Shown: piece by piece, positions 1-6,955 of the stretch
Layout of the letters: each line of letters starts with the position of its first letter
Numbering within the stretch: the stretch's first letter is position 1
NCBI GenBank assembly: GCA_030150425.1
Contig: JASLFY010000046.1
Span: forward strand, 1-10,912
Direction of reading: 5' to 3'
DNA length: 10,912 bases
From: Yimella sp.
Lineage (GTDB): Bacteria; Actinomycetota; Actinomycetes; Actinomycetales; Dermatophilaceae
Notes under the pieces: generated by a model
The model's input: only the letters and a program-made list of their open reading frames with translations
Databases searched by the model: none
What the model was told of the DNA's origin: nothing
Program-made: the position numbers and the translations under genes

Positions 1-497
1 CACCGCCGGGCTCGGACGACGGCTCGCCCGCGCGCCTGGTCCTCGACCAGGCCCGGGCCCTGCTCGTCGCCCGCCCCGATATCCGTTACGTGATGGGCGG
101 CGGCCACGGCCGCCGTCCCGGACCGACCGCGTACGCCGAACACGACGGGCTGGACTGCTCCGGGTTCAGCCGCTGGGTGCTCGACCGCGCGTTCGGGACC
201 GACCTGATCGGCAACACCGCCGCCCGCGACCAACGTCGCCGGATCCCGCTGGTGTCACCGGACGAGGCCGTCCCCGGCGACCTGGCGTTCTTCTTCCACT
301 TCCGCGCCGACCTGGGCCGGCTCGAGTGGGGCCACGTCGGGATCTACGCCGGCGCGGGCGACGTCATCCACTCCGTCGACATCCCCGGCGCGGACGGCCT
401 GCGGCTGGACTCCCTCGCCTCCGTCAAGCCGGTGGAACTGGAGTTCCGCCGGCCGCTCCCGCTCCACCCACAGGACTCCCGAAAGGACCCGTCATGA
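1..497 (+). CDS. NlpC/P60-like cell-wall hydrolase, 5' end cut by window
   Basis: The reading frame is open from base 3 to the TGA at 495-497, so 164 C-terminal residues are visible and the start lies upstream. The visible part is an NlpC/P60-type papain-fold domain, a family that cleaves peptide stems of peptidoglycan. Seen directly: a YVMGGGHG segment, the catalytic-Cys block GLDCSGFSRW (Cys at visible residue 52), a PGDLAFF strand, and the His block EWGHVGIYAGAGDVIHS (catalytic His 111, probable third residue His 123). No signal peptide can be assessed because the N terminus is missing. The stop overlaps the ATG of the next gene (ATGA), and the next product shares the same domain plan, so the two look like a translationally coupled duplicated pair. 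The ATG at 90 is internal to the domain and is not the start. The exact bond cleaved cannot be told from sequence. Confidence 0.82.
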   Translation, partial: PPGSDDGSPARLVLDQARALLVARPDIRYVMGGGHGRRPGPTAYAEHDGLDCSGFSRWVLDRAFGTDLIGNTAARDQRRRIPLVSPDEAVPGDLAFFFHFRADLGRLEWGHVGIYAGAGDVIHSVDIPGADGLRLDSLASVKPVELEFRRPLPLHPQDSRKDPS

Positions 498-1291
498 CCA
501 CCGCACTCCTGCGCCGCACCACCGGCCTGCTCACCGCCCTCACCGTCACCGCCGGCGTGGGCGCCGGTATCGGCGCCGGCTCGGCCGACGCCACCCCCGC
601 GCCGCTGAAACTCTCCTCGAGCGCCTGCGCCGGGTGGATCCAGCAGGGTCAGACCAGCGGGTGCGTCACCCGCCTCCAGCAACTGCTGAACAGCCGCCAG
701 TACCAGCCGATCGCGGTCGACGGGGTGTTCGGTGCGGGCACCGCGAGCGCCGTGAAGAAGTTCCAGCGCGACCAGGGTCTGGTCGCCGACGGCATCGTCG
801 GGTCCGCCACCAAGGCCCGCCTCGACCCGACCGGCGCCGGCCGCGGGTCGGCTGTCGTGACGGCGGTGACCCAACTGATGAACGGCACGAAGTACCCGTA
901 CGTCTGGGGCGGCGGGCACGGCGCGAAGGTGGGGGCGACGTACGGGGAGTCGAACGCCGCCGGGACCGCTCACGCCACCGGGCTGGACTGCTCCGGTTTC
1001 ACGCGGTGGGCGTACGCCAAGGCCTTCGGGTACGACCGCCTCGGCTCGATGGGCGCGGTCAACCAGGCGTTCCTCGGCACGAAGACGACGAACCCGCAGC
1101 CGGGCGACCTGGTGCTGTACGCCAACCGCTCGACCCCGACGAACTACCACCACATCGCGATCTACCTGGGCGGCGGCACGACGGCCGGCCGGATCGCGCA
1201 GGAGCGGACGTTCGGCAGCCCGCAGGTCTACGGCACTCTCAGCACGACGCCGGCCCAGGACCTCTACGTGTTCGTCCACATCCCGGGCTGA
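494..1291 (+). CDS. Secreted peptidoglycan-binding NlpC/P60-like hydrolase
   Basis: A 265-residue exported protein. Residues 1-33 form a signal peptide: RR near the N terminus, an Ala/Gly/Thr-rich hydrophobic stretch, and an ADA cleavage site before TPAP. Residues about 47-111 are a PG_binding_1-type domain (VTRLQQLL, DGVFGAGTASAVKKFQ, LVADGIVGSATKARL) preceded by Cys45 and Cys57, which could form a disulfide. Residues about 120-265 are the catalytic domain: YPYVWGGGHG, GLDCSGFTRW with Cys166, QPGDLVLY, and YHHIAIYLGGG with His220. The usual His/Asn/Gln about 12 residues after the catalytic His is Gly232 here; Gln236 may substitute. The ATG at 494 is chosen because it follows AAAGGA at 482-487, overlaps the upstream stop (ATGA) and begins a proper signal peptide. 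It probably remodels or degrades peptidoglycan outside the membrane. Its stop lies only 13 bp from the stop of the convergent MFS gene. Confidence 0.88.
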   Translation: MTTALLRRTTGLLTALTVTAGVGAGIGAGSADATPAPLKLSSSACAGWIQQGQTSGCVTRLQQLLNSRQYQPIAVDGVFGAGTASAVKKFQRDQGLVADGIVGSATKARLDPTGAGRGSAVVTAVTQLMNGTKYPYVWGGGHGAKVGATYGESNAAGTAHATGLDCSGFTRWAYAKAFGYDRLGSMGAVNQAFLGTKTTNPQPGDLVLYANRSTPTNYHHIAIYLGGGTTAGRIAQERTFGSPQVYGTLSTTPAQDLYVFVHIPG

Positions 1292-1304
1292 ACCGGCGGA
1301 GGGG

Positions 1305-2498
1305 TCAGCTCTCCTCGGCCCGACCCGTCGGCATCACCAGCGACAGAGCCGCCACCACACAGGCGGCGACCAGCGGCATCAACATCGCCTGCTGGATCCC
1401 GGTGTGATGGACCAACAGGCCCATCACACCGGGGCCGATGAGGGAGACGGCATAGCCGAAGGTCACCACCAGGGACAGCCCGCGACCGCCGCCGAGCATG
1501 CCGGCCAGCCCGTAGATCTGCGGCGCGACCAGCGCCATGCCGGCGCCGACCAGCCCCCACCCGACCAGCAGCACGCCGAGCTGTCCGACGGTCACGCTGA
1601 TCAGATAGCCGACCACCGCGGTCGCCGCACCGGCGCGCACCACCATCCGTCGGCCGAAGCGGTGCACCAGGTGGTCGCCGCTCATCCGGACCGCGACCAT
1701 GCAGATCGAGAACGCGGCCAGACCCCAGGCGGCCCGGTTCGGGGCGACGTTCGCGACGTCGCGTACGTGCACCGACGACCAGTCGAACGCCGTGCCCTCG
1801 GCGAGGCCGAAGCCGACCGCCATCGCCGCCAGGACGTACGCCGACCGCGGGATCGGCCGCCGTACGCCGGACTCGTCGTGGTGGTGGACCGGACGGGTGT
1901 CGGCCGACCAGCGCAGCAGCAGCGGCAGACCGGCCAACGACAACACCGCCGAGATCGCCAGCGCTCCGACGATCGTGGTCGTGCCCGAGGAGAGGGCGCC
2001 GACCGCGAGGACCAGCGCGGCGCCGGAGAAGGAGCCGATCGACCAGCACGCGTGGAACCTACTCATCGACGCCGACCCGGTGGCCTCCTCGACGCCGACG
2101 GCGAGGACGTTCATCGCGGTGTCGGTCAGTCCGTTGCCGAATCCGTAGAGCAGCACCATCGCCAGCGCGACCGGCAAGGAGGGTGCGGCGGCGACCGCGC
2201 CGAGGCCGACGGCGACCAACCCGATGCCGAGCAGGGTGGGCAGCAGCGCGCCACGCCGGTCCGCCATTCGGCCGGCGATGTTGATCCCGATGATCGCGGC
2301 GACTCCGGCGAAGAACAGCAGCAGGCCGAGACCACGCGCGTCGGTGCCCCACCGGGTCGCGAACAGCGGCATCAGCGCACCGATCGTTCCGACCGCAATT
2401 CCGTTGCACCAGAAGGCAATCACCACGCAGACGCGCGCTCTGCGGGAGTTCAGGAGAGCGATCCGTTCGGGACCGGCGAGACTGCTGCGAAAGGGCAT
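1305..2498 (-). CDS. MFS transporter (FucP/YbjJ-like group), substrate unknown
   Basis: A 397-residue integral membrane protein with about 12 hydrophobic segments, the standard length and layout of the major facilitator superfamily. Seen: the loop 2-3 motif GRMADRRG at 76-83, the matching second-half loop DHLVHRFGRR at 275-284, a hydrophilic His-rich central loop at about 200-218, and the segment TDTAMNVLAVGVEEA at 125-139, reminiscent of the fucose permease/YbjJ-like branch. The ATG at 2498 is preferred because the protein then begins just before the first membrane helix. A GTG at 2636 in the same frame would add 46 non-hydrophobic residues that run through the divergent promoter region. The ribosome-binding site is weak (GGGAAA about 10 nt upstream). 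The gene is transcribed away from the betaine operon and convergently with the hydrolase genes. Sugar or drug export are both possible; sequence alone does not decide. Confidence 0.85.
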   Translation of the reverse strand: MPFRSSLAGPERIALLNSRRARVCVVIAFWCNGIAVGTIGALMPLFATRWGTDARGLGLLLFFAGVAAIIGINIAGRMADRRGALLPTLLGIGLVAVGLGAVAAAPSLPVALAMVLLYGFGNGLTDTAMNVLAVGVEEATGSASMSRFHACWSIGSFSGAALVLAVGALSSGTTTIVGALAISAVLSLAGLPLLLRWSADTRPVHHHDESGVRRPIPRSAYVLAAMAVGFGLAEGTAFDWSSVHVRDVANVAPNRAAWGLAAFSICMVAVRMSGDHLVHRFGRRMVVRAGAATAVVGYLISVTVGQLGVLLVGWGLVGAGMALVAPQIYGLAGMLGGGRGLSLVVTFGYAVSLIGPGVMGLLVHHTGIQQAMLMPLVAACVVAALSLVMPTGRAEES

Positions 2499-2650
2499 GA
2501 CGGCATTGTTTCCCAGCGCCCGCGAACCCGCAGAATCGACCACCGCGAGACGGGGCCGACTTTTACCACGAACGGTTTCAAGGCACAATAGGTAATTCTG
2601 TTGTCTATGGATCGCCCGGGACAGCGCGCGGTCCACGAGGAGATTTCCAA
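2499..2650. promoter_or_regulatory. Divergent intergenic region between MFS gene and betaine importer operon
   Basis: A 152-bp gap between divergent starts, with an A/T-richer core (about 2555-2610) in an otherwise GC-rich window, so it should hold promoters for both sides. A GAGGAG ribosome-binding site at 2637-2642 serves the GTG start of the ATPase gene at 2651. I could not assign a convincing forward -35/-10 pair and see no recognised riboswitch. Confidence 0.5.
2560..2588 (-). promoter_or_regulatory. Candidate -35/-10 promoter for the MFS gene
   Basis: On the minus strand TTGTGC (2588-2583) and TAAAAG (2565-2560) are separated by exactly 17 nt. The -10 matches the sigma-70 consensus at 4 of 6 positions and the -35 at 3 of 6. 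This would place a start near 2553, giving a leader of about 55 nt. Weak evidence; inferred from spacing and composition only. Confidence 0.28.
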
Positions 2651-3865
2651 GTGCCAGTTCTGGAGGCCCGACACCTCTACAAGGTGTTCGGTGGCCGTTC
2701 GAAGGAAGCAGTGAAGAGGCTCCGCGCGGGTGACGATCCGGCTGAGGTCAGCCGCCGTCTCGAGGTCACCCCCGCCGTTGTCGACGCAGGATTCAGTGTC
2801 GAACAGGGTGAGATCTTCGTCGTCATGGGCCTGTCCGGCTCGGGAAAGTCGACGCTCATCCGCATGCTCAACGGGCTCCACTCGACCACGTCGGGTGAGG
2901 TGCTCGTCCACGGCAAGGACATCGCACGGATGAACCCCGCCGAACTGCGGACCGTGCGCCGCGACCACATCTCGATGGTGTTCCAGCACTTCGCGCTGCT
3001 CCCGCACCGCACGGTGTTGGAGAACGCGGAGTACGCGTTGAAGATCAAGGGCGTCGACCCCGCCGAGCGCACCCGTCGCGCCCGGGAGGCGCTCGCGCTG
3101 GTGGACCTGGACGGCCAGGAGGACCGCTACCCGGACCAGTTGTCCGGCGGTATGCAGCAGCGCGTCGGCCTCGCCCGCGCGCTCGCTGCCGACACCGACA
3201 TCCTGCTGATGGACGAGGCGTTCAGCGCGCTCGACCCGCTGATCCGCCGCGACATGCAGGACCAGCTGTTGACCCTGCAGAGCAAGCTCGGCAAGACGAT
3301 CATCTTCATCACCCACGACCTCAACGAGGCGATGCGCCTCGGCGACCGGATCGCGATGATGCGCCACGGCAAGATCGTGCAGATCGGCACCGCAGAGCAG
3401 ATCCTGACCGACCCGGCCAACGACTACGTCGCCCAGTTCGTCGCGGACGTCGACCGTACGCGCGTGTTCAACGCCGACGCGATCATGGAGAAGCCGATCG
3501 CGACCATCGGCGAGGGCGCCGGTGCCCGCGCCGCCCACCGCACCATGCGTGAGCACCAGGTGCCCGGGCTGTTCGTCGTCTCCCGCGACCGTACGTTGGT
3601 CGGCTACGTCCTCGACGACGACGTCGCCGGCCTGCACGACGAGCCGATGCGCGACGTCATGCGCCCGATCGAGTTGTCGGTGCCGCAGCACACCCCGGCG
3701 GCCGAGTTGTTCACCCCGTCCGCCGAGAACCGACTCCCGCTGCCCGTCGTCAACGACGACGGTCGCCTGATCGGGGTGATTCCCCGCGTGACCCTGCTGT
3801 CCAAGCTCGGCGCCGGAACCGCGTCCCACCTCGACCACACCACCGATGAGGAGGTCTCCGCGTGA
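2651..3865 (+). CDS. proV: Glycine betaine/proline ABC transporter ATPase with CBS domains
   Basis: A 404-residue cytoplasmic ATPase that powers uptake of compatible solutes such as glycine betaine or proline betaine. Seen: Walker A GLSGSGKST at 60-68, Q-loop FQHFALLPH from Gln112, ABC signature LSGGMQQ at 164-170, Walker B ILLMDEAF at 184-191, and the H-loop His at 222. Residues about 275-385 form a tandem CBS region of the ProV/OpuAA type, which in OpuA senses ionic strength. A short acidic tail (DHTTDEE) follows, comparable in position to the anionic tail of OpuAA. Length is typical for this family. The GTG start has GAGGAG 8 nt upstream. The last four bases (GTGA) overlap the permease start, indicating translational coupling. 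It heads a three-gene operon. Family assignment is firm; the exact substrate is inferred. Confidence 0.95.
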   Translation: MPVLEARHLYKVFGGRSKEAVKRLRAGDDPAEVSRRLEVTPAVVDAGFSVEQGEIFVVMGLSGSGKSTLIRMLNGLHSTTSGEVLVHGKDIARMNPAELRTVRRDHISMVFQHFALLPHRTVLENAEYALKIKGVDPAERTRRAREALALVDLDGQEDRYPDQLSGGMQQRVGLARALAADTDILLMDEAFSALDPLIRRDMQDQLLTLQSKLGKTIIFITHDLNEAMRLGDRIAMMRHGKIVQIGTAEQILTDPANDYVAQFVADVDRTRVFNADAIMEKPIATIGEGAGARAAHRTMREHQVPGLFVVSRDRTLVGYVLDDDVAGLHDEPMRDVMRPIELSVPQHTPAAELFTPSAENRLPLPVVNDDGRLIGVIPRVTLLSKLGAGTASHLDHTTDEEVSA

Positions 3866-4803
3866 GCGCCGTCCACTCCGAAACCATCAGCCCCCGGATC
3901 CACGTCGGCTCCTGGGCCGACTCGGCCGTGTCCTGGCTGACCGACCACCTCAGCTGGCTGTTCACCGGCCTCGCCGACGCCGTCACCTGGATCGTCGGCA
4001 ACATCGACGACGGGCTGCGCAACATCCCGATCGTGCTGCTGGTCATCCTGTTCGCGCTCATCGCGTGGTGGGCCCGCGGCTGGCGTGCCGCCATCGGCAC
4101 CGTCATCGGGTTCGTCGTCATCGACGGCCTCGGCGCCTTCCCGCACACCCTGGACACCCTCGCCCAGATCCTGGTCGCGAGCGTCCTCGGCGTCGCGATC
4201 TCGGTGCCACTGGGCATCTGGGCCGCGCGCTCGGACAAGGTCTCGCGGGTCGTACGACCGGCCATGGACTTCATGCAGACCCTTCCGGCGTACGTCTACC
4301 TGCTGCCGTTCCTGTTCCTGATGGGCCTCGGTGTGCCGAGCGCCGTGCTCGCGACGATCATCTTCGCGATGCCGCCCGGCGTCCGGCTGGCCGAACTGGG
4401 CATCCGGCAGGTCGACAGCGAGATTCTCGAGGCCGGTCAGTCGTTCGGCGCCACCCGCTGGGAGGTGCTGCGGGGCATCCAGCTGCCGCTGGCCCTCACC
4501 ACGATCATGGCCGGCGTCAACCAGGTCATCATGCTGGCGCTGTCGATGGTCGTCATCGGCGGCATCGTGGGCGCGCCCGGGCTGGGCTCCGACGTGATGT
4601 CGGCGCTGTCCCAGCTGCAGGTCGGCCCCGGTGTGGAAGCCGGTCTGGCCGTCGTGATCCTCGCGATCTACCTCGACCGGGTGACCGACGCCCTCGCCAA
4701 GCCGCAGCTCGGCCTGCGCGCCGAACTCGCCACCCTCAAGCAGCAGCGCGCCCAGCGCGCCGACCAGGACGACACCGTCGCCGCTGCCGCGAAGGGTGCG
4801 TGA
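3862..4803 (+). CDS. proW: Glycine betaine/proline ABC transporter permease
   Basis: A 313-residue inner-membrane permease of the binding-protein-dependent family (ProW/OpuAB type). Hydrophobic segments lie at about 54-72, 77-92, 101-121, 143-172, 212-240 and 259-272. The EAA loop that docks on the ATPase is EAGQSFGATRWEVLRGIQLP at 190-209, followed by the characteristic IGGIVGAPGLG stretch. The N-terminal 50 residues include an amphipathic/hydrophobic portion before the core, as is usual in ProW. The C terminus is a charged Ala/Gln/Asp tail of about 25 residues. The GTG start overlaps the ATPase stop and has GAGGAGG at 3848-3854 upstream. The binding-protein gene begins 17 nt downstream, so all three genes should be one transcript. 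Confidence 0.95.
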   Translation: MSAVHSETISPRIHVGSWADSAVSWLTDHLSWLFTGLADAVTWIVGNIDDGLRNIPIVLLVILFALIAWWARGWRAAIGTVIGFVVIDGLGAFPHTLDTLAQILVASVLGVAISVPLGIWAARSDKVSRVVRPAMDFMQTLPAYVYLLPFLFLMGLGVPSAVLATIIFAMPPGVRLAELGIRQVDSEILEAGQSFGATRWEVLRGIQLPLALTTIMAGVNQVIMLALSMVVIGGIVGAPGLGSDVMSALSQLQVGPGVEAGLAVVILAIYLDRVTDALAKPQLGLRAELATLKQQRAQRADQDDTVAAAAKGA

Positions 4804-4810
4804 CACGAAT

Positions 4811-4815
4811 GGGAG
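4811..4815 (+). promoter_or_regulatory. Ribosome-binding site deciding the binding-protein start
   Basis: GGGAG lies 5 nt before the GTG at 4821. It overlaps the in-frame ATG at 4809, which itself lacks a good ribosome-binding site, so translation probably begins at GTG 4821 and yields a compact lipoprotein signal peptide starting with the twin Arg. Confidence 0.5.
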
Positions 4816-4820
4816 CAACT

Positions 4821-5729
4821 GTGAATCGTAGGAACTTCGCCCTCCTGATGACCGCGGGTCTGGGCAGCGCCGTGCTGTCCGCGTGTGGCACCGCGAACGA
4901 CGAGGAGAAGAAGAACAACGGTGGCGAGGTCGGCGGCATCGACGCCGACAACAGCAAGACCATCACCATCGGCTACATCGACTGGGACGAGGACGTCGCC
5001 GTCACCCACCTGTGGAAGAAGCTGCTGGAGAACAAGGGCTACAAGGTCAACCTGCAGCACGTCACCGACGCCGGTCCGGTCTTCGTCGGCCTGGACAAGG
5101 GCCAGGTCGACCTGTACCTGGACGCCTGGCTGCCGCTGACCCACAAGGTCTACTGGGACAAGTACGGCAAGGACCTCAGCGACCTGGGCATCTGGTACTC
5201 CAACGCCAAGCTGACCATCGCGGTGCCGGACTACATGAAGATCGACTCGATCGACCAGATCAACTCGATCAAGGGCCAGGTCGACAACAAGATCGTCGGC
5301 ATCGAACCGGGCGCCGGTCTGACCAAGGCGGCCAAGAAGGCGTTGCAGGACTACGGCCTCTCCGGCGTCGACCTGCAGACCTCCTCCACGCCGGCGATGC
5401 TCGCCGCGCTGAAGAAGGCCACCGACGCCAAGCAGCCGATCGTCGTGACCCTGTGGCGCCCGCACTGGGCGTACGCGAAGTTCCCGGTGAAGGACCTCAA
5501 GGACCCCAAGGGTTCGATGGGTTCGGCCGAGAAGATCCACGCTGTCGGCCGCAAGGACTTCGCCAAGGACTTCCCGGACGTCGCGAAGATGCTGGGGAAG
5601 TTCAAGCTGACCGACCCGCTGCTGTCCGACCTGGAGAAGGTCGTGCTGCAGGACAACGCCAAGAACCCGCAGGCGGGTGTCGCGGCGTGGTTGAAGGCTC
5701 ACCCCGAGTTCGAGAAGACGCTCGCCTGA
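4821..5729 (+). CDS. proX: Glycine betaine ABC transporter substrate-binding lipoprotein (OpuAC domain)
   Basis: A 302-residue extracytoplasmic binding protein anchored by lipid. The signal peptide starts NRRNFALLM, has a hydrophobic core, and ends in the lipobox LSAC with Cys22 as the modified residue; the adjacent Arg pair followed by N-F looks Tat-like. An acidic/Lys/Gly linker (about 25-40) leads to the OpuAC/ProX fold: ITIGYIDWDEDVAV, a KGQVDLYLDAWLPLTH block, KIVGIEPGAGLTKAA, and VTLWRPHWAYAKF. Trp55, Trp103, Trp212 and Trp216 sit in blocks that build the aromatic cage for trimethylammonium groups in this family. It is the last gene of the importer operon and is followed by a strong hairpin. 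The start at GTG 4821 is preferred over ATG 4809 because of GGGAG 5 nt upstream; the alternative would add only four residues (MGAT). Betaine-type substrate is likely; choline or another quaternary amine cannot be excluded. Confidence 0.93.
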   Translation: MNRRNFALLMTAGLGSAVLSACGTANDEEKKNNGGEVGGIDADNSKTITIGYIDWDEDVAVTHLWKKLLENKGYKVNLQHVTDAGPVFVGLDKGQVDLYLDAWLPLTHKVYWDKYGKDLSDLGIWYSNAKLTIAVPDYMKIDSIDQINSIKGQVDNKIVGIEPGAGLTKAAKKALQDYGLSGVDLQTSSTPAMLAALKKATDAKQPIVVTLWRPHWAYAKFPVKDLKDPKGSMGSAEKIHAVGRKDFAKDFPDVAKMLGKFKLTDPLLSDLEKVVLQDNAKNPQAGVAAWLKAHPEFEKTLA

Positions 5730-5755
5730 GCCGCGAGCCGTCCGAACAGGACATG

Positions 5756-5791
5756 CCGAAGGGCCCCGACCACTTGGTCGGGGCCCTTCGG
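5756..5791 (+). terminator. Strong hairpin terminator between convergent betaine and rpsP-khpA operons
   Basis: A perfect 17-bp inverted repeat, arms 5756-5772 and 5775-5791, with only two unpaired bases between (in practice a 6-nt or larger loop). It lies 27 nt after the binding-protein stop and 28 nt after the khpA stop on the other strand. GGTT and later GTTTT follow on the plus side, but there is no clean U-run. The position between two convergent genes suggests bidirectional termination. Confidence 0.85.
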
Positions 5792-5818
5792 GTTACTGCA
5801 GGTTTTGCCGGGGCGGGC

Positions 5819-6061
5819 TCAGCGGGCGCGGTCGGTGTCGACGATGTCGACACGGACGTTGCGACCCGACGCGAGCGCCTGCACGACCGTACGCAGCGCC
5901 GAAGCGGTGCGGCCGGACCGGCCGATCACGCGACCGAGGTCGTCGGGGTGGACGCGCACCTCGAGGAGTTCACCGCGGCGAATCTCCTTGTGGCGTACGA
6001 CCACCTCGTCGTCGTGCTCGACGATCCCCTTGACGAGGTGTTCGAGCGCTTCCTCGAGCAC
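5819..6061 (-). CDS. khpA: KH-domain RNA-binding protein KhpA
   Basis: An 80-residue single-domain protein. The KH signature GRVIGRSGRTA is at 53-63, with the RNA-contacting GxxG loop G-R-S-G; the preceding RGELLEVRVHPDDL strand and following helix LRTVVQALA complete the fold. The length is typical of KhpA, a small RNA-binding protein that in other bacteria partners with KhpB and affects cell division and sRNA/mRNA function. The GTG start at 6061 lies 4 nt after the rpsP stop, and a GAGG within the end of rpsP can serve as ribosome-binding site, so it is co-transcribed with rpsP. This rpsP-khpA adjacency is common in Gram-positive bacteria. The gene normally downstream (rimM) is not here. Confidence 0.93.
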   Translation of the reverse strand: MLEEALEHLVKGIVEHDDEVVVRHKEIRRGELLEVRVHPDDLGRVIGRSGRTASALRTVVQALASGRNVRVDIVDTDRAR

Positions 6062-6065
6062 CGGA

Positions 6066-6758
6066 TCAGGCCTCGGACTTGGTGCCCGGGGCGACGAAGC
6101 CGGCGGCCTCGGCAGCCTCGGCGGTCTTGAACCAGACCTCGGCGACGGTCGCGTCGTACCACTGCGAATCGGTGGTGTGGTACTTCATCGAGTCCTTGTT
6201 GCCCTTGACCGTGAACACGGCCGGGTCGGGCGAGCTGCCGTCCTCCAGCGGAGCGGCCGAGTCGGCACCGAAGCCACCGTCGACCAGGGTGGCGGCCTTG
6301 GCGTCGGCCTTGTCGGCCTTCTCCTCGGCGGCCGGAGCCTCAGCCTTGTCGTCGGCCTTCTCGGCCTTCTTCTTGGCGGTGGTGGCCGAACCCTTGCCGG
6401 ACGCGTCGGCGCCGTCCTGAGCAGCCTTGAGGGCGGCTTCGTACAGGGCCTTCTTGTCAGCCTTGGGAGCGGCGACCTTCAGGGTGCCCTCGGCACCCGG
6501 CTCGCCCTTGAACTTCTGCCAGTCACCGGTGATCTTCAGCAGCGCGGCGACCTGCTCGGTCGGCTGCGCGCCGACGCCGAGCCAGTACTGCGCACGCTCG
6601 GAGTCGATCTGGATGAGGCTGGGCTCCTGCTTGGGGTGGTACACGCCGATCTCCTCGATCGCGCGACCGTCCCGCTTGGTGCGGGAGTCCATGACGACGA
6701 CGCGGTACTGCGCATTGCGGATCGAACCGAGTCGCTTCAAACGAATCTTGACTGCCAC
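6066..6758 (-). CDS. rpsP: 30S ribosomal protein bS16 with unusual C-terminal extension
   Basis: A 230-residue protein. Residues 1-85 are a canonical bS16 domain (AVKIRLKRLGSIRNAQYRVV, RDGRAIEEIGVYHP, AQYWLGVGAQPTEQVAALL), a 30S assembly protein. Bacterial bS16 is often near 80-100 residues; actinobacterial versions carry Ala/Lys-rich tails. Here residues about 90-155 are an Ala/Lys/Asp/Glu linker with repeated KADKA-type units, and residues about 180-225 form an additional compact segment (FTVKGNKDSMKYH, QWYDATVAEVWFKTAEAAEAAGF) that resembles a small GN-x-x-S-x-x-YH domain rather than disordered tail. The GTG start at 6758 is set by the conserved AVKIRLKR start and AGGAG about 11 nt upstream; an in-frame extension to 6878 has no bS16 similarity. 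It leads the rpsP-khpA operon. Confidence 0.95.
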   Translation of the reverse strand: MAVKIRLKRLGSIRNAQYRVVVMDSRTKRDGRAIEEIGVYHPKQEPSLIQIDSERAQYWLGVGAQPTEQVAALLKITGDWQKFKGEPGAEGTLKVAAPKADKKALYEAALKAAQDGADASGKGSATTAKKKAEKADDKAEAPAAEEKADKADAKAATLVDGGFGADSAAPLEDGSSPDPAVFTVKGNKDSMKYHTTDSQWYDATVAEVWFKTAEAAEAAGFVAPGTKSEA

Positions 6759-6955
6759 GAGAGTGGTGTCTCCTGTTTCTGTTGTGGTGAGCGCGGCAAG
6801 ACCGGGGTGGGGCACTCCGGGGGACCGACTGCTCGGGGTAGGCGTTGCTTCACGGCAGGAGAGGGCGCCGAAAAGCAAACGGGTACTCCGCCATAATGCC
6901 AGAGCGGACCCACTCGGGCCGAATCGTGCCGTTCGGCTGCGCCCGGACCGTCGGA
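6759..6955. promoter_or_regulatory. Intergenic region upstream of rpsP
   Basis: A 197-bp stretch without a supported gene, between the serpin stop and the rpsP start (both minus). It should contain the rpsP promoter and the end of the serpin transcript. On the minus strand CATTAT at 6898-6893 is a possible -10 element (4 of 6 matches) without a convincing -35, which would give a leader of roughly 130 nt. AGGAGA near 6770-6775 is the rpsP ribosome-binding site. Confidence 0.4.
6918..6937 (-). terminator. Weak hairpin downstream of the serpin gene
   Basis: GCCGAA (6918-6923) and TTCGGC (6932-6937) form a 6-bp stem with an 8-nt loop, starting 19 nt after the serpin stop on the minus strand. There is no U-tract, so termination is only a possibility. 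Confidence 0.25.

Noticed and set aside
326..493. In-frame 5' extension of the second hydrolase gene
   Set aside because: It is an out-of-frame reading of the first hydrolase and would bury the signal peptide; ATG 494 has its own ribosome-binding site.
1292..1320. Possible terminator between the convergent hydrolase and MFS genes
   Set aside because: Only 13 bp separate the stops, and the best pairing (GAGG with CCTC across 10 nt) is too weak to call.
1404..2591. Plus-strand 395-codon open frame opposite the MFS gene
   Set aside because: Gln/Asp/His/Arg-rich shadow of a membrane-protein gene; no ribosome-binding site or domain.
2499..2636. Possible 46-residue N-terminal extension of the MFS protein from a GTG at 2636
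   Set aside because: It crosses the A/T-rich promoter region and adds no membrane segment or conserved sequence.
3604..4818. Minus-strand open frame of 404 codons opposite the ATPase and permease genes
   Set aside because: The overlapping plus-strand genes have full family motifs; the antisense product is Asp/Gly/His/Val-rich with no motif.
3846..4820. In-frame 5' extension of the binding-protein gene through the permease gene
   Set aside because: The extension is Arg/Pro-rich out-of-frame translation of the permease; the real protein begins at the lipoprotein signal peptide.
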